64,000 nucleotides of DNA from an uncultured Clostridia bacterium (lineage in GTDB: Bacteria; Bacillota; Clostridia; Oscillospirales; JAAYOS01). Below, piece by piece: positions 11,642 to 20,727 of the stretch; the first letter of the stretch is position 1, and each line of letters opens with the position of its first letter. The notes under the pieces are model-generated. The model saw only the letters and a list, made by a program, of their open reading frames with translations, searched no databases and was not told the origin of the DNA. The stretch lies in NCBI GenBank assembly GCA_947593925.1, contig CANQDU010000001.1, positions 1 to 64,000 of the forward strand, given 5' to 3'. Position numbers and translations under genes: made by a program.

Positions 11642-11761
11642 TTTTCTCCCGCCCCCAAAGCGGTGCGAGCCGCTTCGGGGTCTCCTTTCCGTTAAAATAG
11701 TCGATGGCGCGCGGGCGGAGACTTCCGCCCCGCGCCTGCCGTGAAGCGTCGGCGTCCGCTT

Positions 11762-13333
11762 TTACAGCTCGCTTCCGACATAGAACTCACGAGTAAGCGA
11801 GTGCAGCCTGTACCCGCCCTCCGCCTCGAAGCGTATGCGGAAGCTGTCGGCTCTCCTCGGCACGAGCGGTATCACAAAGCTGCGCTTCCCCTCCGCCGTG
11901 AGCTCCGCCGCCCTGCGCCACTCGCCGTCCGGGCTGTCCAGCACCGACACCGTCACCCGGCTTCCCGCGTCGAGCTCCATGCGGACTATGAGCTTCATGA
12001 GCCCCTTCCTGTTCGGCTCGCCCGAGGTGAAGTCCGCAAACTCCGCCAAGCTGCTGACCGCGCCCTCCGAAACCGCGTCGCGCGGCAGATCCTTGCCGTC
12101 CACGCTCCAAAGTCCGCCGTCCGCCGAGAGGAAGCAGAGCCCGCCGTAGAGCGTGCAGAAGTCTACCGCCTCCGTTTCATCCTCGCGGAACCACATCCCG
12201 AGCCGCGTGTCGAACACGAAGAGCGAATACTTCCCGCTGTCCTCGCTTTGCATCGAGACGTAGTATTTCGTGCCGTCGCTCCCGGCGGCGGCGTCCCTGA
12301 AGCGCTCCGCGCCGAACGGCGCGGAGACGCTCTTCGGCATCCCTCCGCTGTAAGCGACTATTCCCGCGCGGGAGAGGTAATAGAGCGTCTCTCCCGCGAC
12401 GGCAAGGCTGCCGCCGCTCCCCTCCGCCACGCCGAGCGAGGCAGAGCCCATCACCTGGAAGTTAGACGGGCGGTCGCCGTAGACCTTGTACACCTGCTCC
12501 TCCTTGAAGAAGCACGGGTAGCCGAGGTAGGCGCACGCGCCGGTGAAATCCCCGGCGCTCCCGACGCGGACGGCGTAGCTGTCGGTCGAGATGCCGTCAA
12601 ACACGTTCCAGTTGAACGGGTCCCCGAGCTTGGAGGCATAGACGGTATCGCCCTTGCAGCCCCAAAGCCTGTTCTCGTTCTCGAAGATGAAGTCCATCTC
12701 CGGCACGTCGCGCGAGACGGTGAGACTGCCGGAATACGTCGAACCAAACGTGTTGTCGTAGAAGCGGAGACTGTCGCCGTCTATCTCGCGCACGACCGCC
12801 GTAATGTCGCCGCCCGGAAGCCCCTTCACCGTCACGGCGTCCCCCACGCGGAACTTCCCCTGCCAGTTCGCGCCGGACATATACAGCGTATTAGCGTTCG
12901 CGGGCTCTCCGGCGTAGGTCCCGTCCCGAACGCTCATACTTCCGGAGGCGCTCGCGGCAAGACTGCCGAACTTACCCGTTTCGCGGTCGTAGTACGCCCT
13001 GTCCGGCAGGATGACGACGTACGCGCCGAGCGACGCAAACCTCTTTTTCGTGTCGGTGACCGTCCCGCGCCGCACGCCGTCCGCGTAAAAGTCGGTGCCG
13101 TCCACATGGAAAAATCCGTCCCCGCCGTACACGCCGTTCGGCGTTTCGAGCGTCCGCAGGCGGCGTCTCGGCGCGCGCGGCGAGAGCAGCGGCCAGCTGT
13201 CGCCGGAGATGTTTGTCATGCCGCGTATCGCCCCGTCCGAAGCGCCCGCGCTCCTGTCGTACCCGCGGAACTCCGTCTGCACGGTTCTGCGCCGGCTGCC
13301 CGTGTTCGGGATCATCGGAAGCCCCGGGGTCAT
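11762..13333 (-). CDS. Putative phage virion structural protein (beta-rich, head-tail stabilisation-like)
   Basis: 523 aa between tail fibre and holin-like genes; beta-rich repeats; family not certain. Confidence 0.55.
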   Translation of the reverse strand: MTPGLPMIPNTGSRRRTVQTEFRGYDRSAGASDGAIRGMTNISGDSWPLLSPRAPRRRLRTLETPNGVYGGDGFFHVDGTDFYADGVRRGTVTDTKKRFASLGAYVVILPDRAYYDRETGKFGSLAASASGSMSVRDGTYAGEPANANTLYMSGANWQGKFRVGDAVTVKGLPGGDITAVVREIDGDSLRFYDNTFGSTYSGSLTVSRDVPEMDFIFENENRLWGCKGDTVYASKLGDPFNWNVFDGISTDSYAVRVGSAGDFTGACAYLGYPCFFKEEQVYKVYGDRPSNFQVMGSASLGVAEGSGGSLAVAGETLYYLSRAGIVAYSGGMPKSVSAPFGAERFRDAAAGSDGTKYYVSMQSEDSGKYSLFVFDTRLGMWFREDETEAVDFCTLYGGLCFLSADGGLWSVDGKDLPRDAVSEGAVSSLAEFADFTSGEPNRKGLMKLIVRMELDAGSRVTVSVLDSPDGEWRRAAELTAEGKRSFVIPLVPRRADSFRIRFEAEGGYRLHSLTREFYVGSEL

Positions 13334-13758
13334 GCCGCGCCTCCGTCCGCGGGGACGCCGCCGCTTTCTTCCGCGCCTTCTTCGCCACCGAAGCTCACGA
13401 ATGCATCGAGCGCCTCGAGATGCGCCGGAAGTATCGACTTCGGGCGCGGAAGCGTGAACCGCGGGAACTCCTCCCGCACCTCCACTGCGCCGAGCTCGGC
13501 GCGGCGGCGGGCATAGTCCGGCGCGAGCGCCTTGTCGCGGAACACGAAGCCTCCGTCCTCCGTGAGCTTCAGACCGCCGGAGCCGTCCTGCTCGGCATAC
13601 TCGCGCACGAGCTTCATCTCCTCCGCGCAGAAGAACTCCACGTGTGGCTCGAGCAGCCGTTTGAGCGTCACGAGCGCGTATGCCGTCTCATAGTCCGTTT
13701 CCTTCCGCATGAGCGCCAGCGCCGCCGTGTACGCCGCGACGCACTGTAAAAGATACAC
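13330..13758 (-). CDS. Phage module hypothetical protein
   Basis: 4-nt overlap with next gene, collinear. Confidence 0.55.
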   Translation of the reverse strand: MYLLQCVAAYTAALALMRKETDYETAYALVTLKRLLEPHVEFFCAEEMKLVREYAEQDGSGGLKLTEDGGFVFRDKALAPDYARRRAELGAVEVREEFPRFTLPRPKSILPAHLEALDAFVSFGGEEGAEESGGVPADGGAA

Positions 13759-13810
13759 TGTAACCCTTCCTTTCTTCCCTCCGCCCTGTCGGGCGGAGGG
13801 AACATCATTC

Positions 13811-14629
13811 CTACTCGCCCGCCGGTCCGACCGACGGCGGCGCGGGCGTTATCTGCTCGCCGTTCAGGTAGAGGCTGCCGGTTATGTCCACTCTGCCGGA
13901 GAGGCTGATGTTCGGCGCGTTTATCGTCGCGCGCCCCTCCGACGTCATGTACAGCACGCCGCCCGAGTCTATGCTCACTCCGCCGGCGCTCTGGATCTTC
14001 ATTGCAAACGCGATGCTGCCGACGTTTGCGGTATAGATGAACATTCTGTACCTTGCCTCGTTCCCGGTGCCCGCGCCCCTGTCGTCCAGGCGGATGCCTC
14101 CGGCGGTGAGGTGCCGGTTGAGGTAGCACATCTCTATCTCGCCGCTCACCGCTCCCGTCGCTTCGAGAACGCTGCGGAACGTCCTGCCGGTGATGGTCCC
14201 GGTGGTTATGTTGTCGCCGTTTATCTCCGTTCTGCCGCTGCCGGAGAGGTCCTCGAAGAGCACCATTCCCTTGAACTGTATGGTCTCGGAGCTTATGGTG
14301 ACGTCCCCGGAGGTGAGACGGACAGACGAGCTCCGTTCGCCGTTTTCCACCGTCAGCACCAGCCCGCTCGCCCACTGCCGGAGCGACGAGATGTTTCCCT
14401 CCGCGTCTCCCATGCGTATCGACAGCGGATGCGTTATGACCTCCGACATATCCGCAAACGCCGTGTCGTTGATGTTTTCCCTGCCTATGTTTGCAAGGGT
14501 GTACCGAAGCTGTTCGAGCAGCATATAGAGGTAATTCGTCACCGTGTCGAGCCGCCGCTCGGCGCTCTCTCCCGCCTCAAAGGACGGGAAGCCTATATCC
14601 GCCGCGAAAATACTGCCCGGCATTCGCAT
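13811..14629 (-). CDS. Putative phage tail/appendage protein
   Basis: 272 aa, beta-rich repetitive sequence, next to tail fibre gene. Confidence 0.55.
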   Translation of the reverse strand: MRMPGSIFAADIGFPSFEAGESAERRLDTVTNYLYMLLEQLRYTLANIGRENINDTAFADMSEVITHPLSIRMGDAEGNISSLRQWASGLVLTVENGERSSSVRLTSGDVTISSETIQFKGMVLFEDLSGSGRTEINGDNITTGTITGRTFRSVLEATGAVSGEIEMCYLNRHLTAGGIRLDDRGAGTGNEARYRMFIYTANVGSIAFAMKIQSAGGVSIDSGGVLYMTSEGRATINAPNISLSGRVDITGSLYLNGEQITPAPPSVGPAGE

Positions 14630-14728
14630 CTCTCCTTCCGTTTTGCCTGTTCCGTTTTTCGCCGCCCCTCATCTGAGTCGGTTTCCCTCAGATTTCGTGA
14701 AAACCTGCGGCGATCTGCACGATCGCTC

Positions 14729-17431
14729 TCAAACGACGGCCAGTATCGTCAGCGTCTTCATCCACGCCATCGTTTCCAGCGGTTCGTTGGACTTATACAT
14801 CTCTTCCGTGATGTATTTCGTCTTAATCGCGCCGTCATATATATACGTTATGGTGTGACCCCATCCGTACGGAATGAGTTTCAGGCCGTCGTCGTTGGCA
14901 TACAGCATCACGGGGCAGCTGAACCGGCGGTTGCTGTGATAATATCCGGTCACCACGCCGTTCTTCCCGGTAATATCAAAGGAACACAGGTTCAGCATGT
15001 TCTCCGCGGGGCACGATTTCATTACGCTGAAGCTGTTCGTGTTGTCGTTGCCGACTTTCAGCTGCAAACTATACCACGTCATGACGCTTGTTACCAGCTT
15101 GTCGTCCACGTACCCCTTCGTCGCCGCGTCCGTTGACGCCGTCGGCGTCCGCAATCCGGTGATCTTGTGGGACATCATGTCGATATCGCCGTTCACCGAT
15201 CCGCCCGCGACCGCAGACAGATACCTATAGTTGCCGTTCGACGGTGTGAGATAGTCGGAGTTCTCGACGGCCTTCGCGATCTTCCCGTTCACGCCCTTCA
15301 GCAGACCTTCTATCTCCGTCTCGGTCTCGGTCGAGACTGTGTTCGGCCCCGGGTCGCCCTTCGCGCCCGGTGCGCCGTTCGTGCCGTCCGCGCCCTTTGC
15401 GCCGTCCTTGACGGTGAACTCGTGCGCTCCGGCAGCGTCCGTGATCGTGACCTTAGTACCGCCGCTCACCGTCGACGTTGCCACCGTCGGGCTGACACCG
15501 TCCTTGCCGTTCGCGCCGGCGGCTCCCGGAGCGCCGGCAGCGCCGTCCTTACCCGGCGACCCGTCGTCGCCCTTGTCGCCCTTGAGCGAGCCTGAGTCCA
15601 GCTTCTCCTGGAATGTCTCGCCGTCCTCGAACGCTATGTCCCCAGCGCCGATGGTGACGTCCGCCGCGAGCGCCTTGCCGTTCACTTTTCGCGTCGTCGG
15701 CACGGCGTTTACGTCGCTCGCCCCGAGCGTAATATCCTCCGACAGCGCATGTCCGTTGACCGTCCGCGTGGTCGGCACCGCTCCGACGTCCGCGGCGGAC
15801 GGCATCCATGTGTCCGCCCGGGCGTGAACGTCGGCGGCCGTCGGCATCCACGTGTCGGGGCGCGCCTTCGCCTGCTCCGCCGTGACCTTGTGCGGGTTCT
15901 CGACGTCTTCCGTGTGCGCGGAGAGCTTTTCATCCACCGCGTCGGCGCTCCCCTCCGGGTCATAGTTCATCTCGGGAAGCTGCTCTGCCTTGACCTTGCC
16001 CTCCACCAGGTCGGCCTTGTTCTTCATCGCCGCCTCGTATACGCCGGAGTCAACCTTGCCCTCGAGAGCGGTCTTGGTCTCGGCGTCGTCGGCCTTGCCG
16101 GCGAGCTCGGTGCGGATGTCGCCGTGCGCTTCACCGCTCGCGTCATGCTCGGAGAGGGCGGTCGCGGCGGCGGTCTTGGCCGCCTCAAGCTCGTCCTTGC
16201 CGGCCTTCTCCGCGAGCGCCGCCTTGGTCTCCGCGTCGTCGGCCTTCTTCGCGAGCGCCGCCTTGGTCTCCGCGTCGTCGGCCTTCTTCGCAAGCGCGTC
16301 CTCCGTGCCCTTCTTGTCCGCTTTGTCCGCGAGGCGGCTCGCGACGCTTGTCTCGTCCGCCTTCTGCTCGAGCTCCGCGCGTATGTCCGCGTGCGCCTCG
16401 GGCGAGGCGTCGTGCGCGGAAACCGCGTCCGCGACATATTCCTTTGTCGCGAAGTCCTGCCCCACTATCTCCTCGGCGCGCACCGCCGCGCGCTCGGACG
16501 CCTCCGCAGACGCGGCGGCTGCGTCTCTTGCCGCCGCGCTGTCCTTCGCCGCCGCTTCCGCGCCCTCGCGTGCAAGCTCGGCGTCGATGCGCTCCAGCTG
16601 AGCCTTTTCGTCAGCGGCCTCGGCGGCGTCCCTTGCGGCCTCGGCGCTCCTTCTTGCCGCGTCCGCCGCGTTCTCGCTCTCGGCGGAGTTCTTTGCCGAG
16701 TTTTCCGATGCCTCCGCGCTCGACTGTGCGGCCTCTGCGGACGCCGCCGCCTGCTCCTCGCTCGAACGCGCCGCCGCTTCCGCGCTCTCCGCGCCGCTGC
16801 GCGCGGTCTCCGCATCCGAGACGTACCCGGAAAGCAGCTCCGCCGCATCCTCTACGGCGTGGCGGGAGGCGTCCTCCGCCGCGGTTTCGGCCGCCGTCTC
16901 CGCGCGGACGGCGCTGTCCTCAGCGTCCGCCGCGCGTGCGGCGGCGACGCGCGCGTAGTACTTTCCGTTGTCCTCGTCCTCGCCCTTGCGGACGCCGGTC
17001 TCTCCGTGAGCCCAGCTCTCCGCCTCGGCGGTGTAGCGCTCGGACGCTGCCTCGTGCCGCTCCGCGCCCTGCTCGTGCTCTTCAGAGAGGATCGCGTACC
17101 CGCGCGCTTCCTCGAGGACCGCAGTCACCATGTCTCCCTGTATGTCCCCAAGCTCGCAGAGCGTGCGCCACTCTCTCTCGCTCGCGTACATGTACTCGAG
17201 GCACTTATTTTCTCCGTTGAAGCGGAGCTCCGCGCGTTCGCCGCGCTCGCCCGCGAGGGTCTTCAGCCACTCCTCCTCGCTTCCCCGGAACCCGTGCTTT
17301 ACGGCTATGCCGTAAGCCGTCAGGTAGTATCCGCGCCAACCGCCGTGCGGCGGCGCTCCTATGCCTTCCGGCGCGTCCGCGCGGATCTCATCCGGCGCGC
17401 CGAGACCGTCATAAGACGGCAAACCGCTCAT
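14729..17431 (-). CDS. Tail fibre-like protein with Ala/Glu-rich coiled-coil, tandem repeats and collagen-like GXX stretches
   Basis: GDKGDDGSPGKDGAAGAPGAAGANGKDG and GAKGADGTNGAPGAKGDPGP; KKADDAETKAALAKKADDAETKAALA; ITGLRTPTASTDAATKGYVDDKL typical of tail fibres. Confidence 0.85.
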   Translation of the reverse strand: MSGLPSYDGLGAPDEIRADAPEGIGAPPHGGWRGYYLTAYGIAVKHGFRGSEEEWLKTLAGERGERAELRFNGENKCLEYMYASEREWRTLCELGDIQGDMVTAVLEEARGYAILSEEHEQGAERHEAASERYTAEAESWAHGETGVRKGEDEDNGKYYARVAAARAADAEDSAVRAETAAETAAEDASRHAVEDAAELLSGYVSDAETARSGAESAEAAARSSEEQAAASAEAAQSSAEASENSAKNSAESENAADAARRSAEAARDAAEAADEKAQLERIDAELAREGAEAAAKDSAAARDAAAASAEASERAAVRAEEIVGQDFATKEYVADAVSAHDASPEAHADIRAELEQKADETSVASRLADKADKKGTEDALAKKADDAETKAALAKKADDAETKAALAEKAGKDELEAAKTAAATALSEHDASGEAHGDIRTELAGKADDAETKTALEGKVDSGVYEAAMKNKADLVEGKVKAEQLPEMNYDPEGSADAVDEKLSAHTEDVENPHKVTAEQAKARPDTWMPTAADVHARADTWMPSAADVGAVPTTRTVNGHALSEDITLGASDVNAVPTTRKVNGKALAADVTIGAGDIAFEDGETFQEKLDSGSLKGDKGDDGSPGKDGAAGAPGAAGANGKDGVSPTVATSTVSGGTKVTITDAAGAHEFTVKDGAKGADGTNGAPGAKGDPGPNTVSTETETEIEGLLKGVNGKIAKAVENSDYLTPSNGNYRYLSAVAGGSVNGDIDMMSHKITGLRTPTASTDAATKGYVDDKLVTSVMTWYSLQLKVGNDNTNSFSVMKSCPAENMLNLCSFDITGKNGVVTGYYHSNRRFSCPVMLYANDDGLKLIPYGWGHTITYIYDGAIKTKYITEEMYKSNEPLETMAWMKTLTILAVV

Positions 17432-17790
17432 ATCAAGCCCTCCTTATATGCGTCCGCCGGACGCCAGTGCGTGGTGAGATAGCGCAGAAACTCCGCCCAG
17501 TGCGTGTTGAACATCGTCATGGTGTTCAGATACCTGTCGTACTCACCGTTCGCGAAATCTATCATCGCCGCGAGATACGCGGTGTACAGCTTGTCGTGCG
17601 GGGGACGCACCAGCAGCTCGGTCGTCCTGTCGGCCTCGTACTCGTACCGGACTATCTCCTCCGGCGCGAACAGCAGCGCCTCCGTCTGCACAAGTCCCTC
17701 GCACTCGTTTATCCATTCGGTCTTGCTCTCGTTTGTGAAGCCGTTCGGCTTCACCGCATCTACTCTTTTTATTGCTTCCTCCAACGTCAT
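17428..17790 (-). CDS. Putative phage head-tail connector-type protein
   Basis: 120 aa between capsid and tail fibre genes; 4-nt overlap with fibre gene. Confidence 0.5.
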   Translation of the reverse strand: MTLEEAIKRVDAVKPNGFTNESKTEWINECEGLVQTEALLFAPEEIVRYEYEADRTTELLVRPPHDKLYTAYLAAMIDFANGEYDRYLNTMTMFNTHWAEFLRYLTTHWRPADAYKEGLI

Positions 17791-17905
17791 CAGTTACCAC
17801 CGTCCCGTTTTGAACGCGGATACCCGCGCATTTTGCGCGGTTCCCGCCCGGCAAAGTCCGGGCGGGAACCCGCTGAAAAGTATCGTTGTGCCGTATTTGG
17901 CGTGA

Positions 17906-18172
17906 CTTTCCGCTTACTCGCTTATAAGCTTCGTGCCGCCCGCGACGCCGCACACGGCGGCGAAGCATTTCCCAAAAAGTCCTGCGGACTTTTCGGGAGC
18001 CCTTTCAATTGAAATGCTCGCCCCGAATGAATCGGGGCTCCGCGAAGTTAGCGGCTCCGCCGCTAACTTCAACCGCCGGAACCACGGCGGCGCGGCTGAC
18101 GCCGCAGAGCCCTTTCCGCTTACTCGCTGATGAGCTTCGTGCCGCCCGCGACTCCGCACACGGCGGCGAAGC
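17906..18172 (-). repeat. Hairpin element downstream of capsid gene, bracketed by 61-bp direct repeats of the capsid gene 3' end (17906-17966, 18112-18172)
   Basis: ctttccgcttactcgct.at.agcttcgtgccgcccgcgac.ccgcacacggcggcgaagc twice with 3 mismatches; hairpins between. Confidence 0.9.
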
Positions 18173-19130
18173 GCCAGTCGTTGAAGCCGGCGGAGAAGCG
18201 GGCGTAGCCGCTCCAGATGTTCGCGTCGTTGGAGTCGCTCGTGCGGCTGCGGACCTCGAGCGGCGTCCTGTCGAGCCAGACCGCGCCGCCGTGCTCGTCG
18301 TTGTAGCGGCTGTCAAGCAGCACCCACGGCTGAGTTCCCTCGCCGATGTACTGATTGAGGTACGGCCAGACTATCACGTTCCACCTGCCGAAGATGTAGT
18401 TGAAGCCGTTGTTCTCGGTCGAAGGATCCTTGTCCGCGCCTATCGCCGCGAACACCGCCTTCTTGAGCTTGTAGTCGTTGGGAATGAGTATCGTGTCCGG
18501 CGCGATGTCGAGCAGGTCGTCGTTATCGCCGCGGAAGTGCTGCATGGCGGTCTCCGCCGCCGCGAGCGCGTCCTCGCTGAATGCGTCCGAGAACATGTTC
18601 GACTGCGCCTTGCCGCTCACCATCGCGGGATGATCCTTTGCAAAGAGCGCCTTCTTATCCGCCGTGGTGACATCGAAGGTCTTGCCGCGGAAGTCCGCCG
18701 TGGTCTTGCCCGCCACGGCCGCGCCGTACAGCGCCGCCGCGAACTGCTCGCGCGTGCGGTAGTAGCCCGCCACGAAGCCGCTCGGCTTCTGCTTGAGGTC
18801 GATGAGCTTCGAGTCCTCGACTATCTCGCGCGAGAGCGCGAAGCTGTTCTTCCATGTCATGTGCTCGAGAACCTTGGTGTACCCCTCACGCATGCCGTCC
18901 ACGGGATACTCGCCGTTCTCGCCCACCGGACGGAAGCCGTTCATCGCCGTGAGCGACGTGAACTTTTCCGCCCAGTGGCGGCTGCGTCCCACATTGAAGA
19001 GCTCGGGGATCATCGAGTTCTTCTCGAACGACTCGCCGCGCTTTTCGATGAACATCCTGATGGGCGCCTGGCTCTTCGCGAATATCGAGTCCTGAAGGCC
19101 GCTGCCCTCGCTGAAAATAATATTTGCCAT
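18120..19130 (-). CDS. Major capsid protein
   Basis: 336 aa MANIIFSEGSGLQDSIFAKSQAPIRMFIEKRGESF...; position downstream of portal/scaffold; gpT/HK97-like architecture by eye. Confidence 0.8.
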   Translation of the reverse strand: MANIIFSEGSGLQDSIFAKSQAPIRMFIEKRGESFEKNSMIPELFNVGRSRHWAEKFTSLTAMNGFRPVGENGEYPVDGMREGYTKVLEHMTWKNSFALSREIVEDSKLIDLKQKPSGFVAGYYRTREQFAAALYGAAVAGKTTADFRGKTFDVTTADKKALFAKDHPAMVSGKAQSNMFSDAFSEDALAAAETAMQHFRGDNDDLLDIAPDTILIPNDYKLKKAVFAAIGADKDPSTENNGFNYIFGRWNVIVWPYLNQYIGEGTQPWVLLDSRYNDEHGGAVWLDRTPLEVRSRTSDSNDANIWSGYARFSAGFNDWRFAAVCGVAGGTKLISE

Positions 19131-19221
19131 TCTCTACCTTTCCCGGCGGCACCCGCCGCCCGGGAACCCCTTTCTTACGGATTTTTCCTGCGCCCGGCGT
19201 ACCTTGCCGGGCGCGCCGCTC

Positions 19222-19632
19222 TTACTCCCCGGCGTCCGGCGTCACGAACCGGATAAGCACGGGGTCTCCTTCTGCCTTTCCCTCGATGCGGACTATCTCC
19301 GCCGCGCCGCCGGCCGTCGCCGTCACCTGCATCCCGCCGGTGGCTATAGTGACCTTGTCGCCGAGGTTTATCGCCGCCGCGTCCGCCGAGAAGGTCGTCT
19401 CGAACACGATATCCGGCTGCACGCGCATGACCGGGATGAGCTCGCCCGAGGTACACTCGCTGTCGCGCTCGCACAGGCTGATGTAGCTCGGCCTTGTCTT
19501 TGCCGCCGCGATCTCGAGCTTGCCGTTAGTGACCGTCAGCGTCATGCCCGCCTTCGGCGTTATCGCGCCGACGGGAAGATACTCGGTCACCGGCGCGCGT
19601 CCGTCGTCGGTCGAATGAATGAAAAATGCCAT
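19222..19632 (-). CDS. Putative capsid decoration/stabilising protein
   Basis: MAFFIHSTDDGRAPVTEYLPVGAITPKAGMTLTV; small beta protein upstream of capsid gene; start trimmed from longer ORF. Confidence 0.6.
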   Translation of the reverse strand: MAFFIHSTDDGRAPVTEYLPVGAITPKAGMTLTVTNGKLEIAAAKTRPSYISLCERDSECTSGELIPVMRVQPDIVFETTFSADAAAINLGDKVTIATGGMQVTATAGGAAEIVRIEGKAEGDPVLIRFVTPDAGE

Positions 19633-19935
19633 AACCGTCCGCCCCTTTGGTATCGGGGCTCCTCCTTTGTTCTTTATTTGCCGGGCGGCTGTAGAGCCGC
19701 TTTTTGCCGTCCGGAGCTCTCGGACCGTCTGCGAGCCGTCCGCAGACCGCCGCGCTCCCGGACGTCGCCGGTGCCTACCGCCCGTACCTTTATCCGTCCG
19801 TGTGCCTCGGGAATGTCCGCGCGGCGCGGTCACGCGCACCAATGCCGCTCCCGCGCGGCGCGTAATGACTTCGCCCGTCTGCGCCGTACCGACGCCGCGC
19901 CGGACATTCCTCCGCCTCACGTTCGGATGTCTTCC

Positions 19936-20523
19936 TCAGCCCCGGAGCGAGGAGATGTAGCGCATGTAGTGGCGCGCTATCTCAGCGTCGCTTATCCCGG
20001 GATTCATCGCCTTGTAGCCCTCGCGTATCTCCGCGGGGACGCTCACCGCGTCCGCTCCGCGCGTCCGGGTCCTCAGGAGATGCTGCTTTGACGCGGCGGC
20101 GGCACGCGCCGCCTGCCTGCCGAACTCAGCGGCGCGCGCGGCAAGCGCGTCAAAGTTTGCGAGCCGGTATGCGTCCACAAAGCTGTTTCCCCTGCGCACG
20201 AGCTCGTAGAAGCGCGGGTAGCACTCCATGCCGAGCAGATCCTCCGGCCCGCGTATCGAGGGGTCGAGCGCCGCTATCTCGCGTATCTGCGCGGCGATCG
20301 CGGGCGTCATCGCGGGAGGGCCGAACGGCACGCACGCACACCCGCACGCCGCGGCGGTCTCCTCCGGCGCGTACTCTACGTACTCCTCCGGCGCGTGCCC
20401 GTCCTCGACGGCGAGGAAAACGTCCTTCTCCGCGACGTTCTCCTTCTTGCGTTCCCGCGCGGTCTTACCGCCGCCCGCGCCGGACTTTCCTCCGCTCTTT
20501 GCGTTATTCTTGAAGTCGTTCAT
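19936..20523 (-). CDS. Putative phage scaffold/structural protein
   Basis: MNDFKNNAKSGGKSGAGGG; RBS aaaggagat; position between portal and capsid. Confidence 0.55.
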   Translation of the reverse strand: MNDFKNNAKSGGKSGAGGGKTARERKKENVAEKDVFLAVEDGHAPEEYVEYAPEETAAACGCACVPFGPPAMTPAIAAQIREIAALDPSIRGPEDLLGMECYPRFYELVRRGNSFVDAYRLANFDALAARAAEFGRQAARAAAASKQHLLRTRTRGADAVSVPAEIREGYKAMNPGISDAEIARHYMRYISSLRG

Positions 20524-20546
20524 TCCGATATCTCCTTTCCCCGAAC

Positions 20547-20699
20547 TCACTTGGCGGTGTTCGGTACTTTGTTTTTCTCTCCTCCGTCGGAGCAGATCTT
20601 GACGATACTCTTGCCCTTCTTCGCCTTGAGAAGCGCGGGCGCCTTGACCTTCTGTGCTCCGCCGTTAGATATGGCTCCGATGTATCCGCTGTTTTTCAC
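20547..20699 (-). CDS. Small 50-aa Lys-rich protein (GTG start), not in ORF track
   Basis: VKNSGYIGAISNGGAQKVKAPALLKAKKGKSIVKICSDGGEKNKVPNTAK*; aaaggagtgatacaGTG RBS. Confidence 0.6.
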   Translation of the reverse strand: MKNSGYIGAISNGGAQKVKAPALLKAKKGKSIVKICSDGGEKNKVPNTAK

Positions 20700-20727
20700 T
20701 GTATCACTCCTTTAATTGTAATTCTCT

